Below, one piece after another: positions 6,911 to 12,401 of a DNA stretch of 12,401 nt. A program made the position numbers and the translations under genes. A model generated the notes under the pieces. That model was not told where the DNA came from. It did not search any database and saw nothing but the letters and a program-made list of their open reading frames with translations. Origin of the DNA: an uncultured Acidobacteriota bacterium (GTDB lineage Bacteria; Acidobacteriota; Thermoanaerobaculia; Gp7-AA8); NCBI GenBank assembly GCA_946887105.1, contig CAMPKJ010000144.1, positions 1 to 12,401 on the forward strand, in the 5' to 3' direction. Every line of letters begins with the position of its first letter. The stretch's first letter is position 1.

Positions 6911-8194
6911 ATGGCACTCGAAGGCACACTCCGCGATTTCAGTCTGGCCGACATCTTTCAGCTGATCGGCCTGCAGCGGAAGACCGGCGTGCTCACGCTG
7001 CGCAGCAAGGAAGACACCGTCACGGTGACGTTCCTGGACGGCAAGGTGGTCGGCGCGGACTCGCTCGACCGCCGCCTCGAGAACCGTCTCGGCTCGGTGC
7101 TGATCCGCACCGGCTATCTGACGCAGGACCAGCTCAACCGCGCGCTGGAAATCCAGAAAGAGACGCTGCAGCGCCTCGGATTCATCCTCACTCACTACGG
7201 AATCATCTCGGCGGAATCGCTCAAGGAAGCGATCCAGCTGCAGATCACGCAGATCGTCTATCGCCTCTTCCGCTGGCACGACGGCGACTATCACTTCTCG
7301 CAAGAGACCACCATCGAGTACGACCGCGACAACGTCACGCCGATCAGCGCCGAATCGATCCTGATGGAAGGCGCGCGGATGATCGACGAGTGGCCGATCA
7401 TCGAGAAGCGGATCCGCTCGTACGACATGGTCTTCCGCAAGAAGCTCACCGATCAGGAGATCGTGGTCGTGGGCGCGGAGGATGCGGACGAGATCGATTT
7501 CGACGGCACATCGAAGAAGCGCAAGGGCGGATTCACGGAATCGATCCGCATCACGCAGGAAGAGAAGTCGATCTACGCGATGGTCGACGGCACCATGACC
7601 GTCGGCGAGATCGTGGAGGTCTCGCGGCTCTCCGAATTCGACACGAACAAGGCGCTGTACGAACTGCTCACGCGCGACCTGATCGAGGAAGTGCGCGGTG
7701 CCAGCGCGGCGGCCGTGCTGCAGCAGGCCACGCCGGTCGACGAGATCGAAGTGGCGGAGACGCCCGTTCCGCTTCCGCTCGTGCTGATCCTGGTGGTGCT
7801 CGCGATCGCGTCACTGGTGACGTCGATCCGCAACCCGCTCAACACCATCCGTCCGCTGACCGGCGGCCTGTCGGCGATCGGCGCCACGCGCAAGGCCATC
7901 TCGCTCCAGCGCGTCGAGGCCATCGGCAAGGCGCTCGAAAAGTACAACGACGTGAACGGCCGCCTGCCGGCGGAGCTCAGGGAGCTCGTGCCGCACTACA
8001 TCGGCGCGTCGCTGCTGCGCGACCCGTGGGGCAACGCGTACAAGTACCTCCAGCCCGCGAATCGCTATCTCGTGATCGGCTTCTCGTCCGATGGCCGGCC
8101 CGATACGGACCTGTACCTCGAGCGCGTCGTCGGCGGTCCGGCTCCGCCGGCCGCGACGAAGGTGGAGACCGGCGGGATCACGCTGGTCGAGTAG
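6911..8194 (+). CDS. DUF4388 protein with internal transmembrane helix and GspG-like C-terminal domain
   Basis: This 427-residue protein starts with a DUF4388 (PatA N-terminal-like) domain at about residues 2-65 (LEGTLRDFSLADIFQLIGLQ, KTGVLTL). An extension at about 60-165 recalls the helical N-terminal domain of GspE/MshE ATPases (LIRTGYLTQDQLNRAL; ILTHYGIISAESLKEAI). A charged linker contains DADEIDFDGTSKKRKGG. Residues about 215-262 look like a small winged-helix fold. One transmembrane helix follows at 286-304. Residues about 332-402 resemble the T2SSG/GspG major pseudopilin fold: ALEKYNDVNGRLPAEL, then DPWGNAYKY (371-379), then GFSSDGRPDTD (390-400). There is no prepilin peptidase signal because the hydrophobic helix is internal. 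The domain calls beyond DUF4388 are by eye. The gene starts two bases after the TPR gene stops, with GGAGG 13 bases upstream. DUF4388 proteins are often tied to signalling or motility, but this one's function is unknown. Confidence 0.88.
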   Translation: MALEGTLRDFSLADIFQLIGLQRKTGVLTLRSKEDTVTVTFLDGKVVGADSLDRRLENRLGSVLIRTGYLTQDQLNRALEIQKETLQRLGFILTHYGIISAESLKEAIQLQITQIVYRLFRWHDGDYHFSQETTIEYDRDNVTPISAESILMEGARMIDEWPIIEKRIRSYDMVFRKKLTDQEIVVVGAEDADEIDFDGTSKKRKGGFTESIRITQEEKSIYAMVDGTMTVGEIVEVSRLSEFDTNKALYELLTRDLIEEVRGASAAAVLQQATPVDEIEVAETPVPLPLVLILVVLAIASLVTSIRNPLNTIRPLTGGLSAIGATRKAISLQRVEAIGKALEKYNDVNGRLPAELRELVPHYIGASLLRDPWGNAYKYLQPANRYLVIGFSSDGRPDTDLYLERVVGGPAPPAATKVETGGITLVE

Positions 8195-9086
8195 GGTCTG
8201 TCAGCGTGGACGCCGCGGGAACCATCACCCGCAGCCGCTCCGAAGCCAACCCAAACGTGACCGGAGTGCGCGTCAGCGGCTCCCCGTCCGCGTAAACCGC
8301 CATCGCGGTGTCGCTCGAAAACTCGAACGCGCGTCCGCGTCCCATCTCCACGAAGGGACTCTTGCAATGCGCGCCGGTGTACGCCTTCGGCAACGTCTTG
8401 AGCAGTTCCGCGCGCGTGGTCTGGTGGACGATGCAGAGATCGAGCAATCCGTCATCGACGACCGCGTCGGGCGTGATGCGAATGCCGCCGCCGTACTGGC
8501 GCGTGTTGCCGACGGCGGCGAACATGATGCTCTCGTTGCGGGTGCCTTCGTCCGTCTTGATGCGCACCGGCCGCGGCGTGAAACGCGGCAGCACGCGGAA
8601 GATCGCGTAGAGATACACCGCCGATCCGCGCAGGAAGCGCACGTTGCGATTGGCAAAGTCCGCGACCTCGGAATCGAATCCGAGTCCCGCCACGCCGAGG
8701 TACCGGAGCCCGTTCGCCAGCGCGACGTCGACTTCGCGGACCACGCCGTCGATCACCACGTCGCACGCGCGGCGGATGTGGCGCGGGATGCCCATCACTT
8801 TCGCGAAATCATCGCCGGAGCCCGTCGGGATCAATCCCAGCGTTCCCCTGGCCAGATCGAACTCGCGCACCGCCAGATTCAGCGTGCCGTCGCCGCCGCA
8901 GACCACCACGCGGTCGTAGCCGGCGCGCGAGCTCTCCGCGGCGATGCGCACCAGATCGTCCGGTCCCGTGCTCGGCTCGCAATCGGCGCGTGCGCCGCGC
9001 GAGCGGAGGTACTCTTCCACTTCGCGAACGTGGCGCCGCGCGCGCCCGCGTCCAGCGGCGGGGTTGTAGATCACCTTGAGGTGCAT
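8178..9086 (-). CDS. Diacylglycerol kinase-family lipid kinase (YegS/DgkB-like)
   Basis: This 302-residue soluble or peripheral enzyme is expected to phosphorylate diacylglycerol or another lipid alcohol with ATP, recycling lipid at the inner membrane. Family motifs are in order: YNPAAGRGRA (7-16), VVCGGDGTLNLAV (61-73) with the nucleotide-binding GGDGT, IPTGSGDDFA (86-95, the usual GTGNDFA position with Ser-Asp), GLGFDSEVA (134-142), GGGIRITPDAVVDDGLLDL (199-217) and YADGEP (265-270). Length fits the family. The exact lipid is uncertain because YegS, DgkB and ceramide/sphingosine kinase-like proteins share these motifs. The ATG at 9086 lacks a Shine-Dalgarno but has a TAGACT hexamer 11 bases upstream. 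The last 17 bases overlap the end of the convergent DUF4388 gene. HtrA is divergent. Confidence 0.93.
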   Translation of the reverse strand: MHLKVIYNPAAGRGRARRHVREVEEYLRSRGARADCEPSTGPDDLVRIAAESSRAGYDRVVVCGGDGTLNLAVREFDLARGTLGLIPTGSGDDFAKVMGIPRHIRRACDVVIDGVVREVDVALANGLRYLGVAGLGFDSEVADFANRNVRFLRGSAVYLYAIFRVLPRFTPRPVRIKTDEGTRNESIMFAAVGNTRQYGGGIRITPDAVVDDGLLDLCIVHQTTRAELLKTLPKAYTGAHCKSPFVEMGRGRAFEFSSDTAMAVYADGEPLTRTPVTFGLASERLRVMVPAASTLTDPTRPA

Positions 9087-9097
9087 GAGGCCGGCGC

Positions 9098-9127
9098 AGT
9101 CTAGCGGGAACGAGAGACGGGGGTCGA
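9098..9127 (-). promoter_or_regulatory. Possible sigma-70 promoter of the lipid kinase gene
   Basis: On the minus strand, TCGACC (9127-9122) is followed after 18 bases by TAGACT (9103-9098); they match the -35 and -10 consensus at four of six bases each. TAGACT ends 11 bases before the ATG, giving a leader of about four bases. This is pattern matching only. Confidence 0.4.
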
Positions 9128-9132
9128 GCGTT
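9107..9132 (+). promoter_or_regulatory. Possible ECF-sigma-type promoter upstream of htrA
   Basis: GGAAC (9107-9111) is followed by 18 bases and then GTT (9130-9132), the arrangement of several extracytoplasmic-function sigma promoters. It ends 14 bases before the htrA ATG. Envelope-stress control of HtrA proteases is well known in other bacteria. Such a short pattern can arise by chance, and it overlaps the proposed lipid kinase promoter on the other strand. Confidence 0.3.
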
Positions 9133-9146
9133 TCTCACTTGCTGCC

Positions 9147-10511
9147 ATGAAAAAGCTTCGCACCTTCATCGCATTGTTCGTCATCGCCATCGGCTGCGGG
9201 AAGCCTGTCGTGGAATCGCAGACCGTGCAGCGCCCGCCTGCCAATCCGATTCCTGCCACCGTGAGCGCCTCGCGCCGCACGCCCATCGTCGTGGTGGCGC
9301 ACAACGTCCTGCCCTCGGTCGTGAACATTCAGACCGAGGCGACCATGAAGCGGCGGCAGATCGACCCCTTCTTCGATCCGTTCGGCTTCTTCGGCGGACG
9401 CGAACGCTCCTACACCTCCCAATCGCTCGGCTCCGGCTTCGTCTGGTCGAGCGACGGCATCATCGTCACGAACAATCACGTCGTCGAAGGCGCGTCGCGC
9501 ATCACCGTGAACGTCAACGGCGGACGGCAGATCCCGGCGACGCTCCTCGGCGTCGATCCGGACAGCGATCTGGCCGTGCTGCGCGTCGACGAGAAGGGAC
9601 TGACGGCTGCACCCATCGGCACTTCGAGCGATCTCATGATCGGCGAGAGCGTCATCGCGGTCGGCAATCCGTTCGGTCTCAGCGGGACTGTCACCACCGG
9701 CGTCGTGTCAGCGCTCGGCCGCTCCGTGCCGTCGCAGGACCAGACGCGCACATTCACCGACTTCATCCAGACCGATGCCTCGATCAACCCCGGGAACTCC
9801 GGCGGACCGCTGCTGAACATCGAAGGAAAAGTGATCGGGATCAACGTCGCGATCTATGCGCAGGCGCAGGGCATCGGCTTCGCGATTCCGGTCGACCGCG
9901 CGAAGAAGGTGGTCGAGGACCTGCTCCGCTATGGCGCGGTGCACACGGCGTGGATCGGTGCGGTCACCGCGACGCTCACGCCCGAGGAGGCGAAACGCCT
10001 CGGGCACAATCTTTCGCGCGGCGCGATGGTCGTGCGCATCTTCGACGGCTCGCCCGCACAACGCGCCGGGCTGCGGACCGGCGACGTCATCACCGCGGTC
10101 GGCGGGCGCGCCATCGACTCGCGCGAGGCGTTCTCCACGGCAACGGCAACCGTCGCTGCCGGACAGAACGTCTCGCTCTCCATCAATCGCGACGGTGCCG
10201 CGCGCACGATCGAAGTGCGCGCCGGCGAGCCGCCAGCGGACCTCGGGCTGCGCATCCTCCAGGAAGTGGCCGGCCTGCGTGTCGCCGACGAGCGCCGCGC
10301 GGTCGTGATCGATGAGGTCATCAATCGCTCGCGTGCCGACGAGGTAGGGCTCGCGCCGGGAGATCTCATCGTCGGCGTGAACGGCAACCAGGTGAATGAC
10401 ACCCGCCAGCTCAACACGCAGCTGATTGCAGGAGCGGAGCGGTCGTCCGTCGTCTTGTCGGTGGCGCGAGGAAGGTACGTTTACAACGTGACCTTCCCGA
10501 TGGGGATCTGA
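9147..10511 (+). CDS. HtrA/DegP-family serine protease with two PDZ domains
   Basis: This 454-residue trypsin-like envelope protease and chaperone acts on misfolded exported proteins. The N-terminal signal (MKKLRTFIALFVIAIGC) ends in AIGC with C17, a weak lipobox, so it may be a lipoprotein rather than a free periplasmic enzyme. The catalytic triad is intact: H111 in TNNHVVEGA, D141 in DPDSDLAVLRVD and S218 in NPGNSGGPLLN. The trypsin-like domain spans about residues 50-258, PDZ1 about 266-358 (GSPAQRAGLRTGDVITAVGG) and PDZ2 about 364-448 (ADEVGLAPGDLIVGVNG). Overall architecture and length match DegP/DegQ. An FFDPFGFFG stretch at 75-83 resembles the flexible LA-loop region of the family. The ATG lacks a clear Shine-Dalgarno. 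The gene stands alone, divergent from the lipid kinase and convergent with the SprT-like gene. DegP or DegQ cannot be separated by reading. Confidence 0.95.
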   Translation: MKKLRTFIALFVIAIGCGKPVVESQTVQRPPANPIPATVSASRRTPIVVVAHNVLPSVVNIQTEATMKRRQIDPFFDPFGFFGGRERSYTSQSLGSGFVWSSDGIIVTNNHVVEGASRITVNVNGGRQIPATLLGVDPDSDLAVLRVDEKGLTAAPIGTSSDLMIGESVIAVGNPFGLSGTVTTGVVSALGRSVPSQDQTRTFTDFIQTDASINPGNSGGPLLNIEGKVIGINVAIYAQAQGIGFAIPVDRAKKVVEDLLRYGAVHTAWIGAVTATLTPEEAKRLGHNLSRGAMVVRIFDGSPAQRAGLRTGDVITAVGGRAIDSREAFSTATATVAAGQNVSLSINRDGAARTIEVRAGEPPADLGLRILQEVAGLRVADERRAVVIDEVINRSRADEVGLAPGDLIVGVNGNQVNDTRQLNTQLIAGAERSSVVLSVARGRYVYNVTFPMGI

Positions 10512-10514
10512 TAC

Positions 10515-10577
10515 GAGTTCCTCGGAGTGGCCAGACCGCTCCGAGGAACCGAGGAACTCCGAGGAACCGAGGAACTC
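10515..10577. repeat. TTCCTCGG-unit inverted repeat (copy 2), likely shared terminator
   Basis: One direct TTCCTCGG unit (10518-10525) is followed by four inverted units (CCGAGGAA) at 10541-10548, 10549-10556, 10559-10566 and 10567-10574. Bases 10517-10527 pair perfectly with 10539-10549 (11 bp) around an 11-base loop; the left unit could alternatively pair with any of the later units. The element fills the whole gap between convergent htrA and the SprT-like gene. Its first unit begins six bases after the htrA stop and its last one base from the SprT-like stop. Bidirectional termination is a reasonable inference. On the minus strand, a TTTT run overlaps the SprT-like stop codon rather than following the hairpin. 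Confidence 0.83.
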
Positions 10578-11016
10578 AAAAGAGCAACGCCTGCACCTGC
10601 GTGCTCGGCGGCTCGACGCGCTTGACCGGCTTCGGACGTCCGAGCAGCAGGAAGAGATTGCGCCGGATCCACTCCTGCGACTCGCGGTGATGGCGGAACT
10701 GCCGCTCGTGTTGATGGAAGCGGCGGTTGTGGTGCGGTCCGAGCACGTGATGCAGGTACTCGTGATAGATCACCGACTGGATGAAGAACGCGGGGATGTT
10801 CGGCCCGTTCAGGACCGGATGGATGCGCACCTCGGCGGTGGCGTGGTTGTACGAGCCGAGACGGATGCTGCGGCGTTTCTTGCGGGAGATCTGCTGGCCC
10901 CAGCGCACCGGCAGCGGCGGATATTTGTAGAAATACGTGCGGTGGACTTCGCGGGCCAGCGCTTCGAGACGGTCGGTGATCGGTAATGGGATCGCCTGGG
11001 CGGGCATCGCCACCAT
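10576..11016 (-). CDS. SprT-like zinc metallopeptidase domain protein
   Basis: This 146-residue small zincin-type protein carries HEYLH (H85, E86, H89), the HExxH zinc-binding motif, on a helix preceded by FFIQSVIYHEYLHH. A likely third ligand is H96 in HHNRRF, in a position resembling the H-G/N-x-x-F element of SprT and YgjP relatives; H101 and H103 are alternatives. The preceding beta segment (SIRLGSYNHATAEVRIHP, 50-67) fits the SprT core. There is no signal peptide or membrane helix, so it is probably cytoplasmic. The substrate is unknown. Relatives include the DNA-protein crosslink protease Spartan, but similarity at this level does not give function. The ATG at 11016 (MVAMPAQ) has no obvious Shine-Dalgarno; M4 is an alternative start. 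It is the last gene of a three-gene minus-strand cassette, 21 bases after the previous stop. Confidence 0.82.
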   Translation of the reverse strand: MVAMPAQAIPLPITDRLEALAREVHRTYFYKYPPLPVRWGQQISRKKRRSIRLGSYNHATAEVRIHPVLNGPNIPAFFIQSVIYHEYLHHVLGPHHNRRFHQHERQFRHHRESQEWIRRNLFLLLGRPKPVKRVEPPSTQVQALLF

Positions 11017-11037
11017 TATGAACGAGGACTCGTCCGG

Positions 11038-11370
11038 TCAACCACCCTTCACCTTTTCGAAGATCTGCGACACGTTCGCCATGGCGGCGGCGGAGACGAG
11101 AGACGTTCCGGCGGCGATGATCTCGTCGCTCTTCTTCATCCCCAGCCAGATGCCGACGCCGACGCCGAGGGCCACCGCGGCAACGGGGAAGGCGCGGATC
11201 TGATCGCGCCATGACTCCGGCAGCAGTTCCTCGATCTCATCGAACAGAGCTTCCGGACCTTCCTGCACCATCTTCACCCCCAGCGCCTCGGCCTTGTCGC
11301 GGATCTCGCCGGTATCGAAATCGAGTCCCGCCGCGGCGCGCTCGTGTTCGTCAGAATTCCGCTGTGCCAT
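11038..11370 (-). CDS. Small membrane protein of unknown function next to the DUF883-like gene
   Basis: This hypothetical protein of 110 residues has a charged, Asp/Glu-rich N-terminal half (1-58) predicted helical by eye (TGEIRDKAEALGVKMVQEG; LFDEIEELLPESWRDQIRA). A hydrophobic, glycine-spaced helix follows at 61-77 (FPVAAVALGVGVGIWLGM), then a second weakly hydrophobic stretch at 84-100 (IIAAGTSLVSAAAMANV). The layout of an amphipathic helix before a glycine-zipper membrane helix resembles DUF883/YqjD-type proteins, and it may be a divergent paralogue of its neighbour. The ATG at 11370 comes one base after the neighbour's stop codon (TGA-G-ATG), with AGAGGA upstream, so the two are very probably translated together. 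It looks real from coupling, strand and composition, but no family is assigned. Confidence 0.75.
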   Translation of the reverse strand: MAQRNSDEHERAAAGLDFDTGEIRDKAEALGVKMVQEGPEALFDEIEELLPESWRDQIRAFPVAAVALGVGVGIWLGMKKSDEIIAAGTSLVSAAAMANVSQIFEKVKGG

Positions 11371-11371
11371 C

Positions 11372-11665
11372 TCAGTCCTCTTCGCGACGCAGCAGAAGGC
11401 CGACCAGGAATCCCACGCCCACCGAGATCAGCAGCGCCTTGCCGGGATTCGACCGGACGTACGTACGCACCTGATCGGTGATGGCGCCGAAGTCGACGTC
11501 TTCCACCTTCTCGCGCATGCTGTTGTAGCCGTCGCGCATCGCGCCCGATGCCGACTCGTACCTTTCGCCGACGAACTCGCGCGCACGTCCGAAACGGCCC
11601 GTGCTCTGTTCACCGCCCGTCGTGCCGCCGGCATCGGTCGCGCCCGTGTTGTTCTGCTCGTCCAT
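11372..11665 (-). CDS. DUF883 (ElaB/YqjD)-like membrane-anchored protein
   Basis: This 97-residue protein has a Gly/Thr/Gln-rich N-terminus (1-24), a helical amphipathic middle (about 25-60; AREFVGERYESASGAMRDGY), and the family-typical end YVRSNPGKALLISVGVGF followed by LVGLLLRREED. The last part is a single C-terminal transmembrane helix with basic residues after it (R93, R94). E. coli YqjD and ElaB are inner-membrane proteins that bind ribosomes in stationary phase; whether that holds here is unknown. An ATG is available 33 bases further upstream, but the ATG at 11665 is preferred because GGAGG (11673-11677) lies seven bases upstream. It leads the cassette with the small membrane protein and the SprT-like protease. 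Its upstream region is shared with the divergent ABC gene. Confidence 0.83.
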   Translation of the reverse strand: MDEQNNTGATDAGGTTGGEQSTGRFGRAREFVGERYESASGAMRDGYNSMREKVEDVDFGAITDQVRTYVRSNPGKALLISVGVGFLVGLLLRREED

Positions 11666-11672
11666 TTGCGTG

Positions 11673-11694
11673 CCTCCTGTGAGCGGCGACGATA
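11673..11694 (-). promoter_or_regulatory. Shine-Dalgarno GGAGG and -10-like TATCGT before the DUF883-like gene
   Basis: GGAGG (11677-11673, minus strand) lies seven bases before the ATG at 11665 and decides this start over the earlier in-frame ATG at 11698. TATCGT at 11694-11689 could be a -10 element; the same hexamer precedes the Shine-Dalgarno of the DUF1844 gene. No clear -35 is seen. Confidence 0.5.
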
Positions 11695-11713
11695 TCACTT
11701 CGGCGTGAACGAG

Positions 11714-11740
11714 TTGCAGCGCGCGTGCCCGCCATACAAT
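11714..11740 (+). promoter_or_regulatory. Possible promoter (TTGCAG / TACAAT) of the ABC ATPase gene
   Basis: TACAAT at 11735-11740 matches the -10 consensus at five of six bases, and TTGCAG at 11714-11719 is a weak -35 with a short 15-base spacer. The hexamer ends eight bases before the GTG at 11749, so transcription would begin at or next to the start codon. No Shine-Dalgarno is present, consistent with a leaderless mRNA. Confidence 0.42.
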
Positions 11741-11748
11741 CGGCGCCC

Positions 11749-12401
<653 letters not shown>

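Noticed and set aside
5785..6954. Minus-strand frame opposite the TPR gene
   Set aside because: Composition dominated by Arg, His and Gln; the opposite strand has TPR, zinc-ribbon and membrane features.
5418..6965. Second plus-strand frame within the TPR gene
   Set aside because: Arg/Ala/Gly-rich out-of-frame shadow typical of GC-rich DNA; no domain recognisable.
8091..9104. Plus-strand frame opposite the lipid kinase
   Set aside because: No family similarity and His/Arg-rich; the minus strand carries GGDGT and all other lipid kinase motifs.

Overview
The window is GC-rich (about 60-65% by eye), tightly packed bacterial chromosome, with twelve complete or partial genes beyond doubt and one further small hypothetical. 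No gene-free stretch exceeds about 160 bases, and I see no RNA gene, transposase, phage gene or CRISPR array. A periplasmic-type HtrA protease, a LolD/MacB-class ABC ATPase, a DUF883-like membrane-anchored protein, and DUF1844 and DUF4388 proteins suggest a Gram-negative-type, two-membrane organism. The DUF1844/DUF4388 combination, flippase-like protein and HDAC-like deacylase would fit Acidobacteriota or a related soil lineage. That placement is inference; no rRNA or marker phylogeny is available.

Layout. (1) 1-2265, minus strand: a flippase-like membrane protein, then nrdR, then the start of lon, read in that order. A 75-base hairpin built from TTCCTCGG units sits between nrdR and lon. (2) 2304-4462: an HDAC-family deacylase (+) and a family-4 glycosyltransferase (-) converge on a 118-base nested palindrome that supplies the last codons and the stop codon of both. 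(3) 4535-8194, plus strand: a tightly coupled three-gene operon of a DUF1844 protein, a large TPR/zinc-ribbon membrane protein, and a DUF4388 protein whose C-terminus looks like a major pseudopilin (GspG) domain. (4) 8178-9086, minus: a YegS/DgkB-type lipid kinase whose end overlaps the DUF4388 gene by 17 bases. (5) 9147-10511, plus: an HtrA serine protease. It converges on a minus-strand cassette (10576-11665) of a DUF883-like protein, a small membrane protein and a SprT-like zinc metallopeptidase. A second TTCCTCGG element fills the convergent gap. (6) 11749 to the right edge, plus: an ABC transporter ATPase.

How it may work together. Much of the window concerns the cell envelope and protein quality control: Lon and HtrA proteolysis, lipid phosphorylation, a lipid-linked flippase-like protein, glycosyl transfer and an export-type ABC ATPase. 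The part most likely to be an undescribed system is the 4535-8194 operon. Its translational coupling and combination of a cytoplasmic sensor-like DUF4388 part, an internal transmembrane helix, an exported GspG-like domain and a partner membrane TPR/zinc-ribbon protein suggest a small envelope complex of unknown role.

Two unrelated repeat families sit exactly at gene ends. Several start codons lack a Shine-Dalgarno sequence but have a -10-like hexamer 8-11 bases upstream, suggesting leaderless or very short-leader mRNAs. Both observations come from reading the sequence and need genome-wide counts to confirm.
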